The translations under genes and the position numbers were made by a program. This document shows positions 16,336 to 24,992 of a DNA stretch of 46,962 bases, in pieces (positions within the stretch are counted from its first letter, which is position 1; every line of letters begins with the position of its first letter). The stretch comes from Rhodanobacter sp. A1T4 (GTDB lineage: Bacteria > Pseudomonadota > Gammaproteobacteria > Xanthomonadales > Rhodanobacteraceae), in contig NZ_JACHCP010000016.1 of assembly GCF_014207185.1 (NCBI RefSeq), positions 1 to 46,962 of the forward strand, given 5' to 3'. The notes beneath the pieces were generated by a model that worked only from the letters and a program-made list of their open reading frames with translations, was not told the DNA's origin and ran no database searches.

Positions 16336-17703
16336 TTAAGCGATGGTTGCTGAAGTGCTGTCGTAGTCGAAGCTGTAGTGCAACGGCAAAATTGGATTTC
16401 CCCCGCCGTCGAGATTGTTGCACTTGACGACTACTTCCCAGCGGTCATCGTTGCCCTGATTTCCGCGTGCAGCAACCACCTGTCCTGAAATAACCGTCGG
16501 TGGCGTGCCGGTTGCACTGAAGAGCGTGGTGGTTACCGTGACGGTGTTGCTCAGCGTGATCATGCCGCGATACACCAGGATGCCGACGAGATAAATCTCC
16601 TGGTTGTTCTCGACCCGCACCACCGCCTCGCCCGCGCTCACGCGATCGCCCGGATTTTTGTAGCGGCCGGTAACCACGCCGGGGATCGGCGACAGCAGCA
16701 GAGTGCTCAAGTAGGACACTTGCAGGCGTTTGACGTCCAGGTCGATTGAGCTCAATTCGTTCTGGAACACCTTCTCCAGGTTCGGCAGGTTCTGCGCGTA
16801 CATGTACTGCGAAAACTGTTCGTCCATCAGGCTGATCTGCGCGCGATGGTTCTGCGCCGAATTTTCCAGATTCGGCACGCGGTAGCCGTAGTCGGTGTTC
16901 ACGCCCGACTGCAACTGCTTGGCCTCGCCCTTGCTGTCGGCGCGCCCGATGCTGACGCCGTACTGGGCTTGAAAGCCGCTGCCAAATGAAGATGCCAACG
17001 AGGACGCGGTAGCAACCCCAAACGAAACGTCGTCCGAAATGGTGTTGGTCACGCCACCCGATGCAATATCAACGGCGATATCGGTCGCAATATTGTCGGT
17101 GAACGTATTGGAGGTACCGTTCTGCGAACCGGTGTTGGTGGATTGGTTGAAGCCATCGTTGACGGTGGTCGAACAGGTTTCGCTGACGCTGTCGGTGGTG
17201 GAGCGAATTTCCGCCGTGGTCGACTTGACCACCGCCAGTCGCCCATCGGCGAAGTAGGCCGCATAGAGCAGATCGGTCTGGTTCTGCGAAATAGTGCTGA
17301 GCGCCGTCAACCGTTGCGGTTTGGAATTGAGCGTGCCCGGATCGTAGTAGGCCCGGGTCTGGGCGATTACGGCGGTCTGATTGGCGTACTTGCCGTAGAA
17401 ACTGTTCTCCCGTGCGGCCACCGCCTTGTCGAGCACCGCTTTGGCCGGTTCGGCGCGCAACGCGCAGAGCGTGGAAGCGGTAACACCGGGGTCGGCCCCG
17501 ATACCTGCGGAGTCAAACTTGAGCCGCGCCGGCATGCCGAGCACGGTCGTACCAAGGTTGCCGTAGAAGGTCGGGAAATCGAAGGGCGTTACCGTGTCGC
17601 CAAGTTCGACTGAACTGCTGCCCATCACACCGCCAACCTCAAAGCACAGGTTCGCCCATTGCGACGGCTTGACTCTCAGGTTCTGAATTTTTGCTGCAGC
17701 CAT
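16336..17703 (-). CDS. 455-aa protein with lipoyl/HlyD-like segment
   Basis: Residues 1-130 form an N-terminal domain of mixed type. Residues 160-270 are very rich in Ser, Thr, Asn, Asp and Gly, suggesting a disordered or beta-repeat region. Residues 290-335 look helical (coiled). Residues about 336-400 hold a barrel-sandwich motif like the lipoyl or HlyD adaptor domain: PIPGVVTGRYKNPGDRVSAG then VRVENNQEIYLVG. In HlyD-type adaptors this domain lines an export conduit, but here the N-terminal TM helix of such adaptors is missing. It follows the 113-aa gene by 62 bases. A role in assembling or bridging the operon's large proteins is possible but unproven. Confidence 0.6.
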   Translation of the reverse strand: MAAAKIQNLRVKPSQWANLCFEVGGVMGSSSVELGDTVTPFDFPTFYGNLGTTVLGMPARLKFDSAGIGADPGVTASTLCALRAEPAKAVLDKAVAARENSFYGKYANQTAVIAQTRAYYDPGTLNSKPQRLTALSTISQNQTDLLYAAYFADGRLAVVKSTTAEIRSTTDSVSETCSTTVNDGFNQSTNTGSQNGTSNTFTDNIATDIAVDIASGGVTNTISDDVSFGVATASSLASSFGSGFQAQYGVSIGRADSKGEAKQLQSGVNTDYGYRVPNLENSAQNHRAQISLMDEQFSQYMYAQNLPNLEKVFQNELSSIDLDVKRLQVSYLSTLLLSPIPGVVTGRYKNPGDRVSAGEAVVRVENNQEIYLVGILVYRGMITLSNTVTVTTTLFSATGTPPTVISGQVVAARGNQGNDDRWEVVVKCNNLDGGGNPILPLHYSFDYDSTSATIA

Positions 17704-17765
17704 GACTATCTCCGCGGCGTATCGTCGACATACAGATATTTTTCAACCGAAGCTGACCGGCGCGG

Positions 17766-18107
17766 TTAGCGCACCGTGCAACTCACCATGGATTCCAGCG
17801 TGCAACTGGCAAACACCGCACAGATGTCCTGAATCGGGATGGTCAGGCACTGCCCGGCGTTAAGCGTGCCAAACGTGTTGCGCGTGCCGTTGGCCAGTTG
17901 GGTGCCGATCGTGATCTGCTCGCCAAACAGATCGTTGTGGATATGCAGCAGCAGCGGCTTATCAAAACTGAGATTCTGGGTGATGCCGTCAGAGCCCCAC
18001 AAAAACACCGTTGCGCGCACTCGCAGCCGATATTCGCGGCGATCATGGACATGTACGCGGTGCTCGACCTGAGAGGTTCTGGGCGAAGCTGATGTCTGAA
18101 CTGGCAT
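17766..18107 (-). CDS. Hypothetical 113-aa beta-rich protein
   Basis: A small soluble-looking protein that starts 10 bases after the stop of the sulfotransferase-hydroxylase gene, so the two are almost certainly cotranslated. It has a polar N-terminus, a beta-rich centre (YRLRVRATVFLWG, KPLLLHIHNDLFGEQITIG) and a Cys cluster near the end (GQC, DICAVFASC, VSC: four Cys in the last 30 residues). Four late Cys could bind metal or form disulfides. It may be a substrate or partner of the upstream enzyme; no family recognised. Confidence 0.6.
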   Translation of the reverse strand: MPVQTSASPRTSQVEHRVHVHDRREYRLRVRATVFLWGSDGITQNLSFDKPLLLHIHNDLFGEQITIGTQLANGTRNTFGTLNAGQCLTIPIQDICAVFASCTLESMVSCTVR

Positions 18108-18117
18108 GGTCTATTTC

Positions 18118-19854
18118 CTACCAATCGAAAGTGTTGGGGAAGACAAAGTTGGTGAAGGAGACCATCGCGCTGGTCTCAAGCGAGCGGACCTGATGCCACC
18201 AGCCGACAGGCATAAACAGCACCTCGCCGGGCTCAAGCACCACCTCTTGCACGTTCGCGTGGCGAAACAGCGGCCAGTGATAGAAGTCCGGATGTTCGCA
18301 ATCTACTTCGCTGAAATAGGTGGCGTAGTGATAGACAAACGACCACTGCTTCGCCGGCACGATCTTGAAGCGCTTGCGTCCGAACACCTGCGCCATAAAC
18401 ACATTGCAGGGATCGTGGTGCAATGGCGTCATTGACCCGGCCGGCCCAAACCACAGGAAGGTATGGCCGAGCCGCTTTGCCAGGTCCAGGTATTCGGTAA
18501 AGGGGGGCGCCTCGCCAAGCAAGGCTTCGGTGCCGGGATGACGGAAGAAATCGTTATTGGCAGTCAGGTAATAGTCATTGCTCGCTCCGCCATCGAACAC
18601 CTGATCGACGTAGTCAGCGAAGCGAATCTCGCGACGGTGGCGATGGATGTTGGTTTCATAGCTCGGGTCGGTGGCGCGACCAGCCATGATTTCCACTTGC
18701 GCGTCGCCGGCGCATCGCTTGAAATGCTCGCGCGACCATAGCCGTATAGCCGGCCAATCGTCGGTAAGCCCGCGCATGATCACCGGTCGATTGGCCGCGT
18801 AATACCGCTCCAGAAATTCGTTGCGTGATAGCGCCGATCGCCGTTCCACGGTCGAGGTGGCCGGGGCGAGCGCAGCCAGCTGTTGTAGCGCGCTTTGCAG
18901 GCGGTCGGCCTTGCCCGAAGTGGTGGATCGCACTTGCGTGCGGTTCGCTTCGGCCTCACGAGATTGCTCGTACAGCGGGCTGGAAAGCACAGGTGTAACA
19001 GCGGTGTCGGCGTCAGCACTATCGTCGGGAAAAGCCAGTTTGAAAGCCTGGTATTGAGCTAGCCACGCTTCGGTTTGCGGGTTCGACTGTTGTTTCAGGC
19101 GAGGTGTGCCAACCGCCGTAGCGTCAGCGCCCGGAATGCGTAGCCATTGCAGCACTCGCGCGATCTGCCCTGCATAATCCGCTGCCAAATCCTCGTAAAC
19201 GACCACCAGCGGTTCGATGTCATGGCGCTGGAAATAATCCTGCCAACTTCGCTCGTTAGCTTCCAGCACCCGTTCCAGCTTCCAAATGGCTGGGCCATCG
19301 AACGGTGGGTCCTCAAGCGCAGCCGCCGGCCGCGCCACGCCATCAATCCGCCACCATTCACCCGACTGGCACGCGCGAAAATAGGAAAGCGCCTGGCGGG
19401 CTTTGTCGCGTCGCGTGAGCCAAATATGGCGTGGATGCCTCAACACCGTCGATATCAATTCAAACGCGGATAGCCCACGGTATTCCTCAAGCCGCCCCAG
19501 CTTCTCGGGCAACTCGGCGAATTGATAGTAGTGAAGCTTGGCGCCGAACACGCCATTGGGCGTAGTGGCGGCAGCCCGCACGTGCTGCAGATAGATGCGG
19601 TAGGCCGCTTCGGGTGTGGTGCTCAGTTGCTCAGCAGGGATGCGCGCGTCTTCTTCCAGTACGTTGAACCACTCGCGCGGATTTCCTGCCAGACCGCTCG
19701 CCGTCAAACCCTCGCTCAACAGCCAGCTGCCAGAGCGGGGATTGGTGCAGATAATGTAGGACGAGATCGGGCTATTCGATCGCAGCGGACTCGACATATC
19801 AATGCCGCGCTGTGCGAGCCGTTCCGCCAGGTCGAGCGATGGTCGAGATGACAT
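18118..19854 (-). CDS. Stf0 sulfotransferase-JmjC/cupin_8 fusion enzyme
   Basis: A 578-aa fusion. The N-terminal half is a Stf0-type sulfotransferase: ICTNPRSGSW at 35-44 is the PAPS 5'-phosphosulfate loop, and LTRRDKARQALSYFR at 146-160 is the 3'-phosphate site. Residues about 285-335 are a linker. The C-terminal half (about 340-578) is a cupin_8/JmjC-like Fe(II)/2-oxoglutarate oxygenase: H479-x-D481 and distal H554 (GWWHQV) give the iron triad, and GRKRFK (492-497) the likely 2OG-binding basic strand. The reaction pair suggests hydroxylation followed by sulfation. ATG 19854 is preferred, with AAAAGG about 9 bases ahead; ATG 19950 is an alternative. It heads the operon. Both domains look intact; the substrate is unknown. 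Confidence 0.85.
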   Translation of the reverse strand: MSSRPSLDLAERLAQRGIDMSSPLRSNSPISSYIICTNPRSGSWLLSEGLTASGLAGNPREWFNVLEEDARIPAEQLSTTPEAAYRIYLQHVRAAATTPNGVFGAKLHYYQFAELPEKLGRLEEYRGLSAFELISTVLRHPRHIWLTRRDKARQALSYFRACQSGEWWRIDGVARPAAALEDPPFDGPAIWKLERVLEANERSWQDYFQRHDIEPLVVVYEDLAADYAGQIARVLQWLRIPGADATAVGTPRLKQQSNPQTEAWLAQYQAFKLAFPDDSADADTAVTPVLSSPLYEQSREAEANRTQVRSTTSGKADRLQSALQQLAALAPATSTVERRSALSRNEFLERYYAANRPVIMRGLTDDWPAIRLWSREHFKRCAGDAQVEIMAGRATDPSYETNIHRHRREIRFADYVDQVFDGGASNDYYLTANNDFFRHPGTEALLGEAPPFTEYLDLAKRLGHTFLWFGPAGSMTPLHHDPCNVFMAQVFGRKRFKIVPAKQWSFVYHYATYFSEVDCEHPDFYHWPLFRHANVQEVVLEPGEVLFMPVGWWHQVRSLETSAMVSFTNFVFPNTFDW

Positions 19855-20208
19855 AAGAACAACAACCTTTTCAGTTATTGCACATGGCCGATCACGCCGA
19901 CGACTCTGCGAAGAGTCGGGTTCTTTCACTCTATTAATGTCTTGCAACACGCCCTTGCAGATCGTTCACCGCACGAATTACGATCCGCCCATACCCCAAC
20001 CGAGTCAGTTGCGAAATTTAAGCAACCTATCTCCGAGCGGCGGAATCTATACCCTCGAGAGTTATATGGCGATGAATTTTTAGTGAATATCGCCTAGATA
20101 ACGGAGAGGGAAGGTTGCTCTGGCGTATATGTGATCGCCGTGTCGTGCCGCGGTTTTCGGCTTGATGGATCAGCGCCATAGGATGCTCCTTCTGGGTGCG
20201 ACGCGGTT
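19855..20208. other. Putative promoter region of the long operon
   Basis: About 350 bases with no convincing gene. It lies upstream of the sulfotransferase-hydroxylase gene and should hold the promoter for the minus-strand operon. An imperfect dyad, TTGC-N9-GCAA at 20009-20025, could bind a regulator. I cannot place -35/-10 boxes with confidence. Confidence 0.35.
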
Positions 20209-20411
20209 TCAGGCTTCGTGCAGTTCTTGGCGCAACACCTCACGCAGCTTACGCACCGTGAGCGGGCGTCCTCGGTGTTCATGGCAGCGCGCAACGTGTC
20301 GTTGATGAACGTCTGATAGTTGCCGCCACCCTGCACCTGCGCACGAAACCATGCCAACACGTCCGCATCAAGCCCGATCGTGATGCGTTCCTTACCCTTG
20401 TTCTCCGCCAT
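20209..20411 (-). pseudogene. BrnA-type antitoxin, frameshifted
   Basis: The start, MAENKGKERITIGLDADVLAWFRAQ, and the segment YQTFINDTLRAAM match the ribbon-helix-helix BrnA antitoxin family. After that point the frame goes wrong, while the expected C-terminal helix (RPLTVRKLREVLRQELHEA, stop at 20209) is found in another frame, so a small indel near 20265-20280 splits the gene. BrnA normally neutralises the BrnT RNase toxin, whose gene comes first in the operon; no brnT is seen on the upstream side, where an IS-like element now lies. The remnant therefore looks like a decayed toxin-antitoxin pair. Confidence 0.65.
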
Positions 20412-20414
20412 CAA

Positions 20415-20650
20415 GGCGTGCGGCTGGTTTGCTGCAGACGAAGTCGTGGCACTCTCGTAGTTGGGCCGTCGCCTCGCGTCTCGATCTGCGTGTCCGCTTT
20501 GGGTGGCGGTCTCAACCGGTCAATGCAACACATTGATAAAGCCGTTCGGCCGGTATTTCGAAGTTAAGTGCTTGCCGCCATGAAACAGCAGGGGCTGATC
20601 GACAGCCAACATCCTGTCATGGCCCAACACGTTCTCCCAGCAGGATGCGG
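20415..20650. other. Scar region between antitoxin remnant and IS
   Basis: No complete gene. On the minus strand about 20529-20640 encode a short reading (NVLGHDRMLAVDQPLLFHGG and on to a stop at 20529) that looks like the tail of a lost protein. No IS inverted repeat could be placed. Confidence 0.35.
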
Positions 20651-22085
20651 TCATGCTTGTGCTGAGCCATCCACGAAATGCTCTCGGCGGCAAGAAGAGG
20701 TCGATTGAGGGATGGCAACTTCAATCGTCGCGCAATGGATCCAGGATTTGGCCATTCGCCGCAAATTCTGGACTATGGCTGCCATCAGAAACTCATCATG
20801 CGCACCCTGCAGACCTCGCAGGCGCAATCGGTCCAGCCGCAAGATGCGTTTGAGGTGAGCAAACAAGATCTCGACCTTTTTGCGTTCGCAGCGTGACCGC
20901 AGATATTGCGGCGTCGTGGCAATCTTGCGTGCGACCTCGCGTGCATGCTCATGGATGCTGCGCGCGATCTTGCGCATCGGGGTGTTCGGACAGCATTGCT
21001 CTTTCAGTGAGCAGTCTGGGCAGTCATGCTCGCTGGCGCGATAGATGATCGTGTCGGCCTTGGTCACCCCGGTGCGCGGCACCTTGAAGGCGCGCCAGTT
21101 CGAGCGAAGCTCCTTGCCGCCAGGGCAGTCATAGGAGTTGTCCTGCTCGTTCCATGCAAACTCAGTCCGGGAGAACGTACCATCGGAGCGCTCTGATTTA
21201 TCCCACACCGGCACGTGCGGTTCGATTCCTTTCTGTTCGACCAACCATTCCAGCATGGTGGCAGAGCCATAGGCCGTATCGCCAATCAGCCGCTCGGGCT
21301 TCATGCCCATGCGCACTTCAGTGCGCTCCAGCATGGTACGTGTGGCGTTTACTTCCGCCGTGCGATGCGCGGGACTCGCTTCCACATCCACGATCACACC
21401 TGCCTTGGTGTCGATCAGGTAATTGGTGGAGTAGGCGAAAAATGCCGGGCCGCCTGGCGCGGCGGTCCACTGCGAGGCCGGATCGCTCAGCGACACATTC
21501 TTCGGTGGGGTGCGTTCCTCCGCCGCCGCGTCCAACGCTTCAAGGTACTCGCGCACAGGTCGGGTGAGCGGCGGCGTCTTATTCCAGTGCGCCTCCGCGC
21601 CCGGCACCCCACGCTGACGGCTGGCGTCAGCCTTGATCACGCTGGCGTCCGTCGCGAATCCCTCGCAGCCGACCAGTCCCTCGCTCACACAACGTGAAAG
21701 CACCTGTTCGAACACGAACCGCAGTGTGTCGTTGTCGCGAAACCGGCCGTGCCGATTCTTCGAAAACGTCGAGTGATCCGGGATCGGATCTTCCAGGCCC
21801 AGCCGGCAAAACCAACGATACGCAAGGTTGAGGTGTACTTCCTCGCACAACCAGGGTTCCGAGCGAATCCCGAAGCAATAGCCCACGATCAGCATTCGGA
21901 TCAACAGCGCAGGGTCGATCGATGGACGGCCGGTATGGCTGTAGTGCGCGGACAAATGCGCATGCAATTCGCTCAGATCGAGGAACTGATCAATACCGCG
22001 AAGCAGATGGTCAACGGGAACGTGATCGTCAAGGTTGAAGGCGTAAAACCAAGGACGCTTGTGCAGCCAGCTGACGTCCCATCAT
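20651..22085 (-). pseudogene. IS1182-like transposase, frameshifted near its start
   Basis: The main frame (20651 to about 22050) is a DDE transposase of the IS1182 type: YSHTGRPSIDPALLIRMLIVGY and FCRLGLEDPIPDHSTFSKNR, the catalytic region GFATDASVIKADAS, IGDTAYGS, a Cys cluster CPDCSLKEQCC, and the late ERKKVEILFAHLKRILRLDRLR segment with the catalytic Glu. The natural N-terminus MMGRQ is encoded at 22085 in another frame, and an extra G around 22049-22052 separates it from YAFNLDDHVPVDHLLRGIDQ. The normal ATG is thus out of frame, so the enzyme is probably inactive or very poorly made. The C-terminal 30 residues do not look like the family and may come from flanking DNA. Confidence 0.8.
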
Positions 22086-22160
22086 CGCGAAAATTCCGCT
22101 CGGTCGATGGATGATCAGTCCATCACTTTCATCACACCGCAGCAAGAGTGTTTTTCAACA
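20651..22160 (-). mobile_element. Degenerate IS1182-like element
   Basis: Bounds are approximate. A likely right end (GTTTTTCAACAGAATCGG) lies at about 22148-22167, but no matching inverted copy is found on the left side, so the left end appears deleted. The element carries the frameshifted transposase and sits beside the antitoxin remnant. Confidence 0.5.
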
Positions 22161-22167
22161 GAATCGG

Positions 22168-22469
22168 TCGCTTTCTGCCGGTCGACGTCGGCCTGCAGTT
22201 GATCATGCAGGTCTACGGCCTAGTCATCGCCGATCGGTCGCTTGTAGTACGTGTTGCGGTGGACGCAGGTTTCCTTGGCAACGTGATTTTCGGTGAAACT
22301 GGCTCACCCTCGCGGCGCTTTTCAGGCCGTTTTGCGTGGCGGGCTTCACATCGTTACAGGTGGCCGGTTTCGACTGGGATATGCAGCTGATTTCTCTTTG
22401 GACGCCTACTGGACGTCTATCTGAAGGATGCGGACTACCGCGAACTTGTCGAGGGGAAACCGTGCACCT
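22168..22469. other. Gap without recognisable gene
   Basis: A plus frame of 80 codons (22148-22390) crosses the region but shows no family features or ribosome site. I regard the stretch as degraded sequence next to the IS. Confidence 0.4.
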
Positions 22470-22979
22470 CTAGAGATCGCCTCGATCGAGGAGGTTCGCA
22501 TCGATGCGTTGGACAGCGCTACGCGCCTTGCTCGCCCGGGTCGACCATCGCCCGATCCATGATCCGATCAGCAGGGCTGGCAGAAACAGCAGAGCCTCGC
22601 GTCCACTGCCGGGAAGCGCCGCGAGAAGAGCTACCGCTGGTCCCGGGCAATAACCGCTGATTCCCCAGCCCAAGCCGAACAGGAGTGCTCCGAAGATCAG
22701 CCGACGATCGATGCGCGTAGCACTCGGCAGATCGAAATCCGCCATCAAAAGCGGCGTCTTGCGTCGAAGGATCAATGGAAACGCGATGCCGGCGATACCC
22801 GTCGCGCCGCCAAGCACCAGCAGGAGGCTCGGATCCCAGTGTCCACTCAGGTCGAGGAAGCCGAGTACTTTCTCGGGATGGGTCATCGCCGACAACGCGA
22901 GCCCGGCACCGAATACCAAGCCGGCACCAAAGGCCGCCAACAGGGCACGTTCCAGCGGCGATGCTTCGTCGGGGTTCAT
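22470..22979 (-). CDS. YeeE/YedE family transporter, second half
   Basis: Encodes 169 aa and about four TM helices. LIFGALLFGLGWGISGYCPGPAVA carries the Gly-rich loop and the conserved Cys (SGYCPGP) of the YeeE/YedE (sulfur transport, DUF6691) family. Members import thiosulfate or other reduced sulfur compounds. The ATG at 22979 overlaps the stop of the upstream partner (ATGA), so the two are translated together. A longer upstream frame exists but is the shadow of the partner. Family call firm; substrate inferred. Confidence 0.85.
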   Translation of the reverse strand: MNPDEASPLERALLAAFGAGLVFGAGLALSAMTHPEKVLGFLDLSGHWDPSLLLVLGGATGIAGIAFPLILRRKTPLLMADFDLPSATRIDRRLIFGALLFGLGWGISGYCPGPAVALLAALPGSGREALLFLPALLIGSWIGRWSTRASKARSAVQRIDANLLDRGDL

Positions 22980-23419
22980 GGCCAGTTTTCCAGCCAGTGT
23001 CGCAGCACGCTCGCCGTCGCTATGCCCGTGAGCAGAAAGATCACGGTTGCCACCAGAGAGCGCGGCGAACGGCGCGCCAGGCCGCACACGCCATGTCCGC
23101 TGGTGCAACCGCTTCCCAGTGCTGTGCCGTAGCCCACCAGGAGTCCGGAGACGATCAATTCCCAGGCAGGAAAATCGATACGGCTGAGCGGTGCCTGCAC
23201 GCCGAACGTGCTGCCATATCGGTACAGCAGCCCCGCGCCGGTCACCAATCCCAGCAGGAACAGGGCACGCCAGGCAAACTCCATCCGCCGAGAAAACGGC
23301 AGTGCGCCAACCACGCCACTGATACCAGCGATGCGTCCGAGCGAAAGTAGTAGCCAACTGGCACCAGCGCCGATCAGCAAGCCGCCGATTAGGGCGCTGA
23401 CAGGTGTGAACGAAGACAT
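22976..23419 (-). CDS. YeeE/YedE family transporter, first half
   Basis: Encodes 147 aa with four predicted TM helices. The motif GYGTALGSGCTSGHGVCGLARRS near residues 97-119 is the signature Cys loop of YeeE/YedE proteins, through which sulfur species pass. It pairs with the next gene by a 4-base overlap, a layout often seen as PmpA/PmpB split transporters near sulfur-oxidising genes. Here the neighbours are a FadL porin and formate dehydrogenase. Confidence 0.85.
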   Translation of the reverse strand: MSSFTPVSALIGGLLIGAGASWLLLSLGRIAGISGVVGALPFSRRMEFAWRALFLLGLVTGAGLLYRYGSTFGVQAPLSRIDFPAWELIVSGLLVGYGTALGSGCTSGHGVCGLARRSPRSLVATVIFLLTGIATASVLRHWLENWP

Positions 23420-23445
23420 GGGAAACGGCCTATCCGGTCAGTGGG

Positions 23446-24720
23446 CTAGATTTTCCACGCATAAGCAAAGCCCAGCGAGTTCTCGCTCAACGCGATGTCT
23501 GCTTCACCACCGCCAAACGGTGCGGGAATCGAACTTGATCCGTAAACGGTCTTCTCGAAGGCGTGGCTGTAGTAAAAACTTATCTCACCACGCTGACTGG
23601 CCTGCCAGGTGGCACCGACGCTGGCCTGATTCTGCACCACGCCTGGCGCGATAATGTTGAAGAACGTCTGGCTGGAAGGAATGGGTTGCTGTGCGTGACT
23701 GAAACCGAAGCGCAGTGTCAACGTGGGCGAGTAGGCGTAGCTTGCCGCGACCTTGTAGATATTGATGTCGCGCCAGCCAAAGCCAGGGCCGTCCGACGAG
23801 CCCAGCGCATGGCCCTGCAGCAGGTTGGCCAGCGGATTACCGACGGAGTGTGTCTCCGCATAGAGGATGCGCTGAACATCAGCAAGCAAGGTCAACCCGG
23901 ATGTCACACGGTATGCCGCACCGATACCGAAATTTGCAGGAATGTCGAAGCTGCCGGATTGGGCAAACAGACCTTGGTAGCCGTTGAACGAGCCGGGGAT
24001 CTTCGAGGCCCATGTCGCCCCCAACGTCAGGTTGTCGCCGAAGTGGCCGTTCCAGCCAACTCTGGCGCCCACACCTACCGAGCTGGAGTAACCAGTATTG
24101 CTGACGCTGCCCGGCGCCTGGGAGAACGCGGCAAAGGGTGTCAGCCCATCAGCATAGAAGCGCTGCCAGGCGATATTCGCGCCGATGCCGATGGATTGCG
24201 TTGGCGTGATCTTGTACGCCAGGGCAGGGGTCAGCACGATCTGCTGCAGGTTCACGCCGGCTTCGCCCTGGCCACCGAATGCGCCATAGGGATTGTTGTG
24301 GTAACCGGTGTTCATGCCGCCGTTGGCCGTCAGCGAGAGGCCAACGTAGAGATCATCGGCAACCTGATGCGTATAACCTGCTTCAGGTAACAGGAAGTAC
24401 TTCACGCCGTTGCCGGAGTAAGAGCCATCGGCACCGTATTGGTTGCCCGTAATCGTCGCGGATCGATCCGGATTGAACAGGGTCAATCCCACGTCGACAC
24501 GATTGCCGACGAATGCGATACCGGCAGGATTGATATAGCCGGCCAAGGCATCCACGGGGAACGCAATACCTGCGCCACCCAGTCCATTCGATTGAATACT
24601 GGATCCATTGGTGAAGTAGCCATTCGTCGCGAAGACGCTGGTGGGCAGCACGGCAGCCGCAAAAGCAAGAGCACCAAGGCGATGGCTTGCGGTTGTCCGG
24701 CGAGGTCGAGCTGCTGGCAT
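23446..24720 (-). CDS. FadL/OmpP1-type outer membrane porin
   Basis: A 424-aa protein with a signal peptide (basic start MPAARPRRTT, hydrophobic run, cleavage likely after SVFA before TNGYF) and a start typical of FadL mature chains (NGYFTNGSSIQSNGLGGAGI). A beta-barrel pattern of amphipathic strands follows, ending in a C-terminal strand closing LGFAYAWKI. FadL proteins pass hydrophobic compounds such as long-chain fatty acids or aromatics across the outer membrane by lateral opening. It lies 26 bases upstream of the YeeE/YedE pair on the same strand and may share a transcript. Substrate cannot be told. Confidence 0.88.
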   Translation of the reverse strand: MPAARPRRTTASHRLGALAFAAAVLPTSVFATNGYFTNGSSIQSNGLGGAGIAFPVDALAGYINPAGIAFVGNRVDVGLTLFNPDRSATITGNQYGADGSYSGNGVKYFLLPEAGYTHQVADDLYVGLSLTANGGMNTGYHNNPYGAFGGQGEAGVNLQQIVLTPALAYKITPTQSIGIGANIAWQRFYADGLTPFAAFSQAPGSVSNTGYSSSVGVGARVGWNGHFGDNLTLGATWASKIPGSFNGYQGLFAQSGSFDIPANFGIGAAYRVTSGLTLLADVQRILYAETHSVGNPLANLLQGHALGSSDGPGFGWRDINIYKVAASYAYSPTLTLRFGFSHAQQPIPSSQTFFNIIAPGVVQNQASVGATWQASQRGEISFYYSHAFEKTVYGSSSIPAPFGGGEADIALSENSLGFAYAWKI

Positions 24721-24930
24721 ACACCATTCCTGAAGCCTTGAGGGTGCATGAGTTATAGGCAGCAGCTAGCGGAGGCGTCAAATAGTCACTGGGAATAACG
24801 TCAGTACTAAATCTTATGTGCAAGCGCCGTTGGAGCCCGCACGCTATCGAAGGGCATCACAAACCATGCGGCTGTTAAAAGTGCAGGGGCGACGAGTTTG
24901 ATAGAAGGTTATTCGAGGCGTCTCTTAATG

Positions 24931-24963
24931 ACAAAAGCCCCAGTGATCAGCTGAGGCTTTTGT
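24931..24963. terminator. Terminator hairpin downstream of formate dehydrogenase
   Basis: A perfect 9-bp stem, ACAAAAGCC paired with GGCTTTTGT, around a 15-base loop. The A/T-rich outer stem gives a T-run on either strand, so it can act on the minus-strand formate dehydrogenase transcript that ends just before it. Confidence 0.75.
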
Positions 24964-24992
24964 TCTCCTGGTTAGAGAAGTACGAGCGCCAG

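Noticed and set aside
22148..22390. 80-codon plus frame beside the IS
   Set aside because: No ribosome site and no family features; the first codons overlap the presumed IS end.
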